DNA of 22,500 nt from Priapulus caudatus (GCF_000485595.1 NW_014577068.1:1183836-1206335), one strand, 5' to 3'. Positions 1 to 11,643 are shown, numbered from the stretch's first letter. Numbers and translations are program-made. Notes: generated from the sequence alone by a model not told the origin.

Positions 1-508
1 ACACATCGGTTGGCGCGAGGTAACAAGAAAAATTTTTGCGTTTTACACAACCCCCCAATGCGCGAAAACGCCCTCCGAGTGTTCATTCTGGTTCCTGGCC
101 TCCGTTGCTAACGTTGAGAGCACCTCATTCAAATATCACTTTTAACAAAAAACAAACGGAGTTAAAATAGTGTTACGAACGAGTTAAAAATGTTAAAAAA
201 CTGACAAGATCGGATCCTAGTCTTTTTCGGCGGTAAGAGTGTTGAATGAACGGCACGCCGATCAGAAATAGACAGCTTTTTTGGTTTTTTTTATTTTTTT
301 CGATGACAGCTTAGAAGAATAGCGTCACCTATATCTAGCCATATTCTTGCTACGTTAATTTCAATAGTTATTTTCCTGTTAGACTCTTTAAACTCGTCAG
401 CAAGCTTATGGATTTGAATTATGGGTGTTCTTAATAAAAAAGATAACTTGGCCCAAAAAAAAGTGTAGGCCGGGCCTTACAGTGCTACATACTGGCTACG
501 CCCCTGAT
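1..508. mobile_element. left-truncated MITE-like element (left copy)
   Basis: Counterpart of the element at about 10003-10544. Its right end reads CTGGCTACGCCCCTG, inverted relative to the GCGTTAGCCAGG start of the partner. The left end lies outside the window. No coding frame seen. Confidence 0.45.
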
Positions 509-3293
509 AGGAGCTTACTGGAATAAATCTATTCAATGACGTCATAACCGTCGTGCGGTTAGTGCCATTGTTAGTTGTGGGCCACGGGGCCTATTGGTTT
601 ATCTGAGCTTATTTGGTGCATTCGCCCCAATAATTTGATAATGTGCCTTTGCGAGGCGCTTGAGATTCGCTTGTAATGCTGTTTCATACACGTCTACGTG
701 AAAGAGAAATGTCAAGAAGGGCGATTATGCGAAATCCCGTTGACTCTAGGGTGGACGGGAAAGGGTGGTAGCGGCTGTCGTTAGTAGGCTATACAGAGGG
801 GATTGTAACCAAGTTGGGCTAGTCAGCTTTCATTGTGTACAAAACGTAGGTGAGATCACCTCTTATATCTGACGCCGTTCCAACCATCGGCATCGGTGAC
901 AAGCATAAGTCGTATGCATCGGCCAAGAATTGTTGTGGTATGAGTTATCGAGGAGTTATGTATCCGGCACATAAATCGGTCGCGTGCATTCCAAGTTACA
1001 CGTGCGTGTGTGGCAGAGCCGATGCATGCCCCAGTCATCGCGCTCGGACACCATCGGCAATCCACTAATAGGTCGGCAAACGACACATGGCGAAAAGCTT
1101 AAGCAGAAGAAGATCAAAATATAATAACGCGAATGTACACACAGAACCTACACTGATCATATAATTGCCTGACGCCTTCGCTGTGAAGATACGGAATCGG
1201 GACAAGTACCCCTGGACGATTCCCCCCCCCGGAACATTCACCCCGACATTCTACTCGCAGTCAATGACGCTCTTACCCCAAGAATTATCGCAAAGACGAT
1301 ACTACACTACACGGACTCAAAGGGTGATGATAAATAAACATGCCAAAAGATCAATTGTCACTTTTAGCAAGTTTTTTTTACAGGGTGACTGTCTCGCGGT
1401 GCATTAATCTCGCGCGGTGATTGCCGGGGGAGTGCATCTTCCGTGGTCTACTTACCGAAGAGTCAATACATGGGAGTAATCGTCTATGATGGATTATCCA
1501 GAAGGTAATTGCTCCGGGGTGATTGTCCCGAAGGCTGATTTTCTGGCCGGCGTCACTGCTAGGGTGAAGTACATGGGGTCGTTATTCAGGGGGTAATTAT
1601 CGGACGGTAAGTTTCCGGACGGCAATGGTCCGGAGGTGTCAATATCTCGGGGAGGTAAAGTTTTCCGGGGCAATGGTCCGGGGCGGTGCATTTCTCGGGG
1701 GGTATAAGTGTTTGGCGAGGTGAATATCATAGGCGGTAATTGTCCGAAAGGATAGATTGTCCAACGGTTGATTCTCGCGTCGGGAAGGCAGCATGCCCAG
1801 GGAACTTCCCCGGCCGGTCGGACGGGGTGATTTCCCAAGGCATGCATATGGATGCCCCCAGGGCTGATTGCCCGGGATACAGATAATTTCCCGCGAGTAA
1901 TTGTTCTGGACCCGATCAGACATGTTTTCGGGCGTAGTTTCTACAGTTTCTCTCTTTTTGCCCTTAACTTTCAAACGAGTTTTGTACACGAGCGCAATAT
2001 AATTTGTCATAGTAGGTTTACCCACATCCAGGTTAGTTGTAACATACACAGAACAGTGTAAATTCAGTATGGCTGCGGTCGTAATGGCTCTAGGCGTAAA
2101 TCTTTCTGTATGTACCGCGGGGCATGGCTGCGGTGCGGGCTGGTTTGGCCTATACAATGATTTTCTGAAATGCGATCCGCATGTGAGAGCGCTTTTCGCG
2201 AAGGGATAGAGTTTGTGATTTCTTTCTTTTGATGATTTTGATCCGGCACACGCTCACATGTAACAATTCTATTGACAACCTATTTCGCTCACATCACTGA
2301 CGCCGCTGTTCATTGCACTGCACACGCATCGCATATAACAATATGTATCTAATATTAATTGCTTATGATTATAAAAACTTATGCTGGATTTTTATGGTAA
2401 AGCTTTATAAATATTTGAGTTTTTCTATGTTTCGCCATCGTATCTTTCATGCTCACACTCTTACTGTCATTTCTAGTTGATATGTGTTTCCATTTACTTA
2501 TCTTCAGCATAATCATCTATTAGACATACAGATATGGCCAAACGTTCCTGCCCCTGGCGCACAATCATATGTTGCGATACCACGATCACGCACACTGCGC
2601 ATTGCTTGCGAACGATCATAAATCCAGTTTTATGATACTAGTCCGTTTTTTTAATTATTTTGATAACATTTTAATGAGAGCGACTGGTGTTACGGAAGTC
2701 CAACGCCGCTTATGCACCTTGTGCGACCCTTTATCTATTCTCCCTGTTACTCCTCCAGTGGATATAAATAGCCCAATATAACTCTAGCTTGGTAGTATTC
2801 GCTGCTGAGGCCCCGCTCAACGAAGTCGCGGGAACTACGACTAGCTAAGGGCTAAACGACATCATTCTCCTCGTTCTGCTGAATCGAACTACCTGGTGAC
2901 TTTTATCAAATTTGGCTCACTCGTTTTTTTGAGGTGGCTCATGCCAGTAATCCGTGCCCGATGCCAGGATCTCCGCCTCCTTTAATACCTGACCCTGCGG
3001 TTGACCACAACTAGGCCTCGGGAGCCTTGAGGTGGCGAGCCTATGCTCGCCTTTCCATTGTTTCATACTCGACGTGTGTTTTCTTTCAGACTATAGATCA
3101 TTTACCGACATATTATGGCATTAGTTGCTATTTGTCACCAAGCTTACCGCAAAGATACACGGCGTCAGCTTGCTAAGTGAAAGATTCATCGTGCAGATAG
3201 CAGTGACGGCTGTGAGCTTATATATTCTTGCTCCGGCCAGCTATCCATATACTAAATTTAGTTCACTCGTTAGACAGCGAGAGTAGTAGCCAT
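509..3293. other. upstream region of the broken SLC22 copy, no gene seen
   Basis: Noncoding DNA parallel to 10545-13724. It contains the degenerate 15-bp minisatellite (about 1385-1900), the TATAAATA motif near 2763 and a CRE-like TGACGTCA near 537. The open frames here are not kept in the partner copy and have no recognisable domain. Confidence 0.6.
1385..1900 (+). repeat. degenerate 15-bp minisatellite (left copy)
   Basis: Noisier version of the array at 11990-12427. Units resemble GGGGTAATTGTCCGA; period and order follow the partner, with extra bases. Confidence 0.7.
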
Positions 3294-6200
3294 ATGCCGA
3301 GACATGGATTCAAACCACAACAATGGATATGTGAACGGCGTCAAAAAAGGTGTTTGACTATGGCGAATGATATTGACGGCTTATCGGATCTAGGAAGATG
3401 GCAGTTTTTAGTATTCGTATAGTTATGCTCAACGAAAGTGGCACTGGCGCTTCATAACATGATAATGCCATCTTTGGGGCCACGCGCCGATCACTGGTGC
3501 CGATGTCCAGAACTTGCACTCACCTGCGCGATTCACGGTTCAGCGAAACCTCCAGCCATTCCATGGAAAAAGGGTTGACAACACGCTTGATTTCATCACC
3601 GCTGATAAAATGTACCTGTTGCGCGAAATACTCTTGAGTTAGGCAAAATCTATCAGCATGAATCGTTGCGAGCGTTCCGCGCATCGTTACTGGGTAATAC
3701 TCGTGGAAGGCCAATGTCAGCAATGGATGGATCTACACTATTCGCGAAGGTGATCACTTTGCGTATACCGACGGTAAGTATTTTTAAACTACTAGTGCGA
3801 GCTGAAACATGTCGACAAACAAAGATAAGGAACTTGTAAACTTACATTTGCTTACAAGAGTTGTTTGCCGTGGAAATTATATCGAATAATGTAGAAGGAA
3901 CATATGCGATTATTACAACTTTTAACAGTGCTGTATCGCTCCTGGGTTCGTCATGTTAGATACAGATGAGTCACAAAATGACTCATTGAAGGATAGCATA
4001 ATTATCTACATTATTGAAGACTCATTCAGATCGTAGGTCTCATCTTGCTCGCTAATGTTTCAGTGCGGACGCTTCGTGTGTGGCAAGGAATGGCTAGCGC
4101 CAAGCGCACAAGCTAATATACCATGGCCTGGGTTTCTGCGTGGGATGCATCATACCTGCCATAATCTCTGGCGCTTTTTGACACTAGTGACGCGGTTAAT
4201 ATTAATTCATGTATTCACGTATCAAGCTAATAGACTAACAACCCTAATACAAAATTTAGGTTAAATAATATCAAACTAATATTAATAATCTATAAAATTA
4301 TATTTATTAAACAATAATATAATTTAAAATAATAAATGTTATATAATATTTTTTTTATGAAATTACTTTCTGAAAATAAAAAAAATCAATTTGAAAATAA
4401 ATATAAAAAGATTATAAAAATTTATAAATAATATAAAATTATGAAAAACATTAAAAAAATATATAATTTAATAATAAATAAATACATTAAAATCAAAAAT
4501 AATTAATTCAATATATTTTACAAAACATCATGTTAATAATAATTTAATAATAAAAAAAATAAAGAAATATGAAAAATAGCAATACATTTTTTAAAATATC
4601 AAAAAATATAAAAAAATAATTATCGAAAAATAGTCGTATACTGTAAATATATATATAAAAGAAACATATATGATCTAATAAATACATAATAATCTTCGAT
4701 TTAATTTACTTCAGCTTCAACGTTAAGACACCATAACCGCTCGTATACCATGGTTCAGACATTTCCAGCTGTAAATAATGGCTGGAGAGTAATATGAGCA
4801 ACATTTAGAGCAAGCGTCCAACCCGGACTTCCATTCGATTCTTAAATATAGTTGAATTTCGACAATATATACTATTAAAGCCAACAACATACAAGCAAAA
4901 GCAAAACAATGCATAAATCAAAGCAAAAGAACGCAAACAAATACGAAATTTATGCTCGATGTTTAGAAAGATTATCTATGTTACTGGCTGTAGGAACAGA
5001 AGAAAGTGGACGTTCATTGGTCACATCATAGCGTTCGTTTGCGGTAAGCGCCCGTAGCTTGCGTTCTCTCTAACCTTCATGCGTTTCTGCTCTTCGGTTC
5101 CTCATCGGAGCGTCTGGATCCGCAGCCGTTAAGCAGTTATCTTTATGCTATGTTACGTGGCGCGTAAGTTCATGTTAGCAATTAACTTGTAGTAAACATC
5201 CGTTATTAATCGCCGGTTTCGCCTTCATTATCTTCGGCCTGCACATAGCGTCATTGTTGATATTCGCCGTAACGCAAAACCTTTCTTATCACAGCGAAAT
5301 TTATCGCATTTCCCGATATTAAGCTTAACTTTCTATTTTGTCACCTGTGTTTGACGGTACCCGCTGATTACTCAGAATCAACCCAGAGGATATATCAGGG
5401 ACAAGGAGGAGGATTGAGATATAGAGGAAGGATATAAGCGTATGCGAAATTCACACGGCTAACAAAACTATGCTGCGACTACGTGATGAGTAAAATATAC
5501 TCATCTTTCAAGCAGTTAGCATACTAGATGATTACACGTTGAACTGTTATTTAAAAACATAATTCACAATTTGAACATTACAAGCTTATTTAACCAGAAG
5601 TCAATCGTCAATCAACGCCAGCGCTGTACACTACCTATTTGCGTGACGGGTTTTACTACATGAAAAGACCTATTAGATAACACATCCACTCAACCTGCTC
5701 ATTTACTGACATAACCTTCTTGTCTGTGATCGCATCGTGTACGTTTTCCCCTCACTGCTCCGATGCTTTTCTGACTAACGCTCATAATATTACCCTTCGA
5801 TCTCTCTCGTTGTTGCTATATTCTTCATAGCCAATAATAGTATCCAAATTAACACCTCGGTTTATTCAGACAATATTGCCTGAAAGTACGCGACCTTATC
5901 TTTAATGACGCGCATGTTAGGGAAAGCATACTGCGCTGCGCGGGCCACCGACGGGCGTGTGTAGGATAGGTAGTGGTAGAAAGGCAAGGACGCGTATATG
6001 GCCTGCGCATCGCAAAGGAATGTTCAAGGTTCATTTTGAAACCTATTTACGACCAATTATTTTTAGATCGTTTAAATGAGCTCTGCCTACTGGGGTTCCT
6101 CGCGTTTGTTTTAGCTTCCGTCGACTTAACGACAACGCCACAACATTGCTTTATTAAATCACTCGGTGTCTGCGCCTGATAACTACGCAAACTAAATTGT

Positions 6201-6456
6201 CGTTTACAAACTCTTAACATCCGTTTACTAGCAAAGGATCCTCTCAATGGCTCAAATCTTTGTGTTCAGCGGTTGTAGAGAATGGTTGCGACAACAATAC
6301 AGAAACGTCTGGACAAGCGGAGTCGCGGAGCTGCCTACTGTCTGGGCATTACGCACTGGATGCCCTGTTGACTTATATCTTTTCGCGCGATTGCGTCACC
6401 TTCAGCTAGCCATATCTGCTCGCTGTGTTCCTATTCCTGCTGGCCTTGTGGTATTT
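3294..6456 (+). pseudogene. broken duplicate of SLC22 exons 1-4
   Basis: Matches exons 1-4 of the intact gene in order: exon 1-like 3294-3773, exon 2-like 4064-4194, exon 3-like about 5000-5152, exon 4-like 6270-6456. Splice motifs are still visible (GTAAGT at 3774, TTTCAG at 4063, TTCAG at 6269, GTAAG at 6457). The pieces are longer than their partners (480 vs 459, 131 vs 109, 187 vs 169 bases) because of scattered extra bases, so none stays in frame. Exons 5-10 are absent: homology stops near 6595 in intron 4. It cannot encode a transporter as written. It is either a duplication pseudogene or, more likely from the error style, poorly corrected sequence of the same locus. Confidence 0.85.
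4211..4700. repeat. A/T-rich insertion in intron 2 of the left copy
   Basis: The right copy goes straight from GGTTAATATTAATCAT into TACTTCAGCTTCACG. The left copy has about 490 extra bases at that point, almost entirely A and T from about 4261 on. TTAATT occurs at both borders (4202-4207 and 4701-4706), a possible target duplication. No terminal inverted repeat or open frame seen. Confidence 0.7.
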
Positions 6457-6595
6457 GTAAGGGCCATCAATATGATTATTTTCATATTATGTTAATAGGA
6501 ATTTGCGTTTATTTCTCGATTAACTTTATGTTGTCGTGTTCTTTAATCAATTGTTAATTAAAACTATTGTAGTTATCAATTCATCCCAAACATCC

Positions 6596-6818
6596 TAATA
6601 TATAAATATATAACGAAATAAATATATAAATACAAAATATAATTAACAATATAACGGTAGATCGTCATGTATACATATACCTTCGTGCAACACTCGGCTC
6701 AGGCCCACCATAAGCTATGCAGGCTGTCTACGGTAAGATGTCGTCTTACTCGTCATTACACATTCAAGTCACGAAATTTACCCCCCCCCCTCGTTAGGAA
6801 CGACGGCCCTATATCGAA
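6596..6818. other. junction segment between repeat copy and transposon
   Basis: Begins with about 60 bases of A/T-rich DNA exactly where homology to the right copy stops, then mixed sequence with a run of ten or more C near 6781. No gene or known repeat recognised. Confidence 0.5.
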
Positions 6819-7052
6819 TTAGTGCACCAGCCAAACTTGGAAAAGTCCTCTAGAAAAAATAGTGCATTTTTTGTTAATAACAGGCATCCATGCTAGATCA
6901 ATCAGTCATATGGTGGGGAAGAAAATGTGGGTCGATGCCACCCTCGATTTTGACCTCAAATGTCATTTTCAAGGTAAAAGGTCAAATAAGGTAAAAATGT
7001 GTATTTATCCTGGGTTTCTACATGTATGATGCAAAACAGCAAACTTTTCTAA
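6819..7052 (+). repeat. left terminal inverted repeat of the 3.1-kb transposon
   Basis: Pairs with 9695-9924. The best block is GTGCATTTTTTGTTAATAAC...ATATGGTGGGG near 6863-6920. The inner limit is fuzzy, last seen at ATGATGCAAAACAGCAA. Confidence 0.7.
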
Positions 7053-7248
7053 GCTGAAAAAGGGCTAAACGGTTTCGCCATTTATCCATCATTACAATGT
7101 GTTTAAAATATTCATTAAATTAATGTGGTGTGGCTGAGTGTGACCAGCTGGGTGACACAACATAAGGGGAACATACAGTATTTAAGGGTGTGTCTCATAA
7201 GCCTACATGTACATGCATGTGTATCGGCATGAGGCTCTTGATATGAGT

Positions 7249-9515
7249 CTACTGGCCAGTTGGGTTGCAGCAGTCAGTCGCATCACATCCGCAGGCGAAA
7301 GTGCACCTGAAGTTCTCTCTGAAGCAAGTACATCAAGCTGTTCAGCATTTTGATTTGCATCCACAGGCTACCAGCTCCAGGCAGGCTTTTGGAATTGGGA
7401 GTAGCCTTGTCCACACAGCTTTAAGGCAACCGGACTCCTTCCTCCAAGCTGAGGTGTCTGTAGGCGATGAGACATCTATGTGTTCCTGGTCTGCTTGCAA
7501 CCAAATCTTTGCCTGATAATTGGCGCGTGTAGCGTGAAGTTCCAGTGCATCCCTTGTCGGTGGTAACATCTCTAGACCCTTCTTAGCCTTTTCAAAAAGG
7601 TGGAGCCTGGCATAATAGACGGTTCGTTGCTCAGGTGTTCCATACAGGTGACACACAAACTGTTCAATAGGTGCAAGGTCTCCATCACGACCGATCCCCT
7701 TGACAAGAAGTGGTTGGCTTTCAAAGGCTTTCCAGCATGACTTCTTTGCATGGCCACAGAAATAGGAGGTTGTGTCACAACCTGTTAGCGCATGGAAGCT
7801 GATCAGTTTTTTTCTCACAGGTTGTGTAAGTCTCTCAGATACGGCATGTAGTGGGTAACATTTCTGATTCTTTGCTGTTCCAGACACCATCCACACTTCG
7901 GATGTTCTTGTTGATACAAAGTGTATTAGAAGTAGCATGACATCTGTGTCTCTGCAGATTACTAGCATTTTGGTATCCTTCATTAACTGCCTCACACGAA
8001 TGGAGTATCAGCCTGGTATCCGCCTCTTCATGATTTCCGTGAAGCCTGGGGTCATCTCTCCTTGCTGACCTTGCATCAGTAGCATCTGCAAATCCGCCTC
8101 CGGTTACCAGCTCAAATCGCCCCGGCAGATCTTTACCTTTATGATTTCCTCAGTCAAGAACTTGGCAAGATCAGCTTTGTTCTCATCCAAGGCAGTGCAC
8201 TGAACCCAAACTTGTGGGAGTGGGACATTGGGCCTATCGATGAGCTTGCGGATTGGTTTCTTTTTTCTCAGTTGCTTTGAGCGAGTCACTGCCTTGATGG
8301 AGCTTTGCCCGATGTAGCGATCAAATACTACATCAACTCTTGTTGGGTGCTGTCCGAAGTGACGTGTTACAGTTTTTACAAACACATCAGCATATTCACC
8401 AAATGTCTGACACCCAAAAAGCTTTCCAAGAGCTTGGATGAGAGCGTGACCATCTATAAGCACACATGTCTTCATGTCAGCTTTTGGAACTTCAGGGGGT
8501 ACTTGTAGTCCTGCTATCAAGATGTTAATCAGCTCCGACTTTGAAGCAGAGTTTATCTTCCCTCCAGCCATGGCCAGAAACAGTGGGATTGGGTCAGTTC
8601 ATGCTTGAGAATGGTCGCCATTTCCAGTGGTCGCCCGTTGGTGACAGCATTGCGCAATTGCTGCAGTAGCTTTCTGTCAGCTTTTGATTGTGTTTCTGTA
8701 CATTTCTGTTTAGTAAGATACATTTGCTTTTTACAGATCAGGCGTAAGGTTTTGAGTGGTGCTTCCTCAGATGTGTCATGAAACCCGACAGTTCCCTCAA
8801 TCAGGCGTTGCTTTACATTAGTGACAACATGCTTCTTTCCTCTGTCTTCAGCTGTGAGTAGATCTCTCACCACGTCATTCGATGCAGTATCTTTGGTTGC
8901 CAGTGATCCCAATGGTATGTCTTTTCCGTCCGTGTCACAGTCTCCATCTTCTTCAGCCAAGGTAGTGCGTACTCGGAATACATCAAATCTTGTACAGTGT
9001 GTGGCAAGCTCATCACTTTCATCATATCACGCGTTGTGCGTGCTGGACGACTATTCAGAACGCGTGAAAGTGGTCTTTGCTCATCGTCTTCAAGGTTGTA
9101 GAAAGATCTGATGTTGGGGTGTGATGCGTGATCCGTTCTGACCATGTGATACAAAACTTGTTCCTGGTTGCTGATTGCGCATTGGCCCCGCCATTTTGCC
9201 GATCTTGCATGCTTCTGTTGATCCACTCAGTTGCCTGGCTAGCAAGGCGAACTTGTTGAAGCGCCTTTTTATCTCTACACAACAAAATTACCCAGTACAA
9301 TGAACTCTGCATGACTCTAGCGCTGTCTTCTCTAGAATTCCATGTCTGCGAGATAGACCTGTCCCCATCGAGCATAGTTGGGTGTGGTCGTAGATGGTGA
9401 GCCATGGCCAGCATGGCTGCAAAGGATTCAGATGACGAGTCCAGTTGCCATCTCTCTTCAGCCCTAAACAGCAGTGTGTTATAAAAGACAAAAACAAGGT
9501 GGCCAATGCAAACAA
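7249..9515 (-). pseudogene. transposon gene for FEN/XPG-like nuclease with Cys-rich tail, frameshifted
   Basis: Read on the minus strand through several frames. It matches an uncharacterised protein family that I recall as common in marine invertebrates. Motifs in order: YDHTNYARWGQVYLADM near 9340-9395 (needs one extra C ignored); GNFVV near 9280; LATKDTASNDVVRDLLTAE near 8840-8895; VLIDGHALIQAL near 8428-8466; VDVVFDRY near 8310-8335; EEADTRLIL near 8010-8040; CRDTDVMLLL near 7925-7950; HALTGCDTTSY near 7760-7790; LPPTRDALELHATRANYQA near 7510-7570; and a cysteine-rich tail to 7249. The acidic clusters (DG, EAD, DTDV, GCDT) in this order are what a FEN1/XPG (PIN-fold) nuclease core shows. 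Single-base shifts near 8575, 8135, 7985 and 8960 break the frame, and two TGA codons interrupt the tail. Not translatable as written. Confidence 0.7.
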
Positions 9516-9694
9516 ATAACTTGTTAGGATTTTACAGTGACAAAGTAGTTTAATTGAACGTGCTATGATAGTTTAAACGAAAAGATTCGGATGTGAAGAT
9601 CACATTTGTGTTTCACGATTTGTAAAAATAAATTCACTTGTTAATAACAGCCTAAACACGTGTTTTTGATATTAAAAATAGGTTTCTATGGATA

Positions 9695-9924
9695 GAGCAA
9701 ACAAAATGTTGCTGTCAATGATGCACAATGTAAAAAAACACAAAATCTGACCTTATTTGAACATTTTGACCCTTAAAAATGACCTTTAAGATCAAAATCG
9801 AGGGTGGCATCACCCACATTTTTTTTTCCCACCATATGACTGACTGTTGATCTAGCAATGGATGCCTGCCTATTAACAAAAATGCACCCAAAGTAAAAAA
9901 ATTACATATTGCTGGCTGTACTAA
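9695..9924 (-). repeat. right terminal inverted repeat of the 3.1-kb transposon
   Basis: Inverted partner of 6819-7052, roughly 80% alike with several small indels. Confidence 0.7.
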
Positions 9925-10002
9925 TACAGAGATCGAGAATACACTTGTGATAATCTGTTAAATTCGAAATTAGAATGTCTTTATTTTACTCTTCGTGTTA
10001 TA
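9925..10002. other. short flank between transposon and MITE
   Basis: About 80 bases with no recognised feature. It may be the original left flank of the right repeat copy; the equivalent position in the left copy lies outside the window. Confidence 0.4.
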
Positions 10003-10544
10003 GGCGGGCGTTAGCCAGGATTTTAAAAGTTGTAGGCACGACTATCTGAGCGGAGTGCCACCATCGGTTAGGCGCGGAAGACGTACAAGAACATTTTTGG
10101 TTTTACAAACCCCCCAGATGGCCGAAAACGGCCCTTTCCGAGTGTTCATATCTGGTTCCCTGGGCCTCTTGCTACTTGAGACACCTCATTCAATATCACT
10201 TTTAAACCCAAAAAACAAACGAGTTAAAATAGTGTACGAACGATTTAAAATGTTAAAAAACTGACAAGATTGCGATCCTAGTCTTTTTCGGCGGGTCGTA
10301 GAGTGTTGAATGAAACGGCACGCCGATAGAAATGACAGCCTAGATGACAGCGTAGAAGAATAGGTCACCTCATTTAGCCAATATCTTGCGTTCATTCAAT
10401 AGTTTTTCCTGTCTAAGACTTCTTAAACTCGCTCCCCAGCATGCTTATCGATTTGGAATTATGGGTGTTTAAAAACAAAGATACTTGGCCAAAAAAAGTG
10501 TCTTAGCCCGGGTCCTACAGTTGCTACCTACTGCTCTAGCGCCT
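10003..10544. mobile_element. MITE-like non-autonomous DNA transposon
   Basis: Begins about GGCGGGCGTTAGCCAGG and ends about CTCTAGCGCCTG. The cleaner right end in the left copy (CTGGCTACGCCCCTG) shows that both ends derive from a CAGGGGCGTAGCCAG-type inverted repeat. ATAGG lies at or next to both ends and may be the target duplication. About 540 bp, no coding capacity seen. Confidence 0.5.
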
Positions 10545-11045
10545 GATAGGAGGCTACTGGAATAATCTGATTCAATGACGTCATAGACGTCGTTGCGCGT
10601 AGCGTGCCAGTGTATTGTTGGGCCACCGGGCGGCCTTTGGTTTCAGTCCTGAGCTTTCATTTGTTGGCTGATCGCAATAATTGATATGTGCCTTGCGAGG
10701 CGCTTGAGTTCGCTTGCTAATGTCTGTCTTCATTACCGGTCCTACGTGAAATGAGAAATGTCAGAAGGGCGATTATGCGAAATCCCGTTGACTCTTAGGG
10801 TGCGACGGGAAAGGGTGGTAGCGCGGCTGTCAGTAGTAGATAGCTATACAGAGGGATTGGAAACCAAGTTGGCATCACCTTATATCTGACGCGTTCCAAC
10901 ATCGCATCGGGCTGACAAGCCATAAGTCGTATGCATACGGCGACAGAATGTTGATGGTACTTGAGTTATCGCGGAGTTAGTATCGGCACTAAATCGGCGC
11001 GAATGCTCATTCACAAGTATACGCTGCGTGTGTGCAGAGCCGAGC

Positions 11046-11643
11046 TTACGGCGGCGCCATGCCACGGACAGCGCACTTATTGTACTAAAACTTGACAAAA
11101 ATGCGAGTTTTCCGTAACAACAAAACTCACATTCTGTCAATCCGGTTCCACAGACTCGCTTTTGTGTGCAAATGTGGCAGCACGATGTAAGAAGCGCTAC
11201 AATTAGGTTTCCAGAAACTGGGCTGGAGAAATTGGTCCAGGTCCATCTTGGTTTTCGGTTTGACCCAAATGGAGCCCTGCTTAAATGCCGCGGTGTGCCA
11301 TATTGGGCAAACAAAAGCGGTCTTGTGAACCGGTTGACACGATTGGGTTTCGGAGTTTCTGTTGTTTAACAAAATTGAGTTTTGTGGGACAGGATTGACA
11401 GAATTGGAGTTTCTGTTGTGTTCACAAATGAGTTTTGGGGAACAGGATCACTAGAAGTGGAGTTTTGTGCTTCACAAATTGAGTTTTTGTGGACGATGAC
11501 ATTGGTTTGCCAATTTATTGTGTTGAGACAGAATCGAGTTGTGTGATTCACAAAATTGACTTTTGTGAGACAGAATTGAGTTGTGTGCACAAAAGTGAGT
11601 TTTGTGAGACAAAATTGAGCCCTGTCCTGCATGGCGGCCCGTA
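11046..11643. mobile_element. 598-bp TIR element, present only in the right repeat copy
   Basis: Flanked by the direct repeat CGAGC (11041-11045 and 11644-11648). Its ends form imperfect inverted repeats: TTACGGCGGCGCCATG at the left and the complement of CATGGCGGCCCGTA at the right. The left copy has the uninterrupted site at about 1018-1028. The right half contains degenerate repeats of GAGTTTTGTGAGACA, and the left arm carries the same motif inverted (CAAAACTCACATTCTG), so the element could fold into a hairpin. No convincing protein. Confidence 0.75.
11350..11622 (+). repeat. degenerate tandem repeat inside the TIR element
   Basis: At least eight imperfect units built on AATTGAGTTTTGTGAGACA, spaced about 20-45 bases apart. 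Confidence 0.6.

Larger units (their letters stand above)
1..6595 (+). repeat. left copy of a 6.3-kb direct repeat (partner about 10058..16328)
   Basis: Landmarks recur in the same order in both copies: the MITE end near 490-508 and 10525-10544, the CAATGACGTCAT box near 533 and 10574, the 15-bp minisatellite, the TATAAATA box, the start ATG (3294 and 13725) and the exon 4 donor. Differences are overwhelmingly short indels. Removing the A/T block here (about 490 bp) and the TIR element in the partner (598 bp) leaves about 6.1 kb against 5.7 kb. The left end is cut by the window. Confidence 0.9.
6819..9924 (-). mobile_element. 3.1-kb TIR DNA transposon with FEN/XPG-like nuclease gene
   Basis: The ends are inverted repeats: left from TTAGTGCACCAGCC (6819) and right to GGCTGTACTAA (9924). 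Long matching blocks such as CATCCATGCTAGATCAA / TTGATCTAGCAATGGATG and CACCCTCGATTTTGA / TCAAAATCGAGGGTGGC run inward for about 180-230 bp. It carries one minus-strand gene, now broken. I could not settle a target-site duplication. By recollection, the Academ superfamily includes members with an XPG-like nuclease, and this element may belong there; this is an inference from motifs. It sits exactly between the two 6.3-kb repeat copies. Confidence 0.7.

Noticed and set aside
850-2249. Open frames upstream of the left copy, on both strands
   Set aside because: None is preserved in the matching region of the right copy, and several are translations of the minisatellite.
3294-6456. A second functional SLC22 gene
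   Set aside because: All four exon-like pieces are frameshifted many times and exons 5-10 are missing before the transposon.
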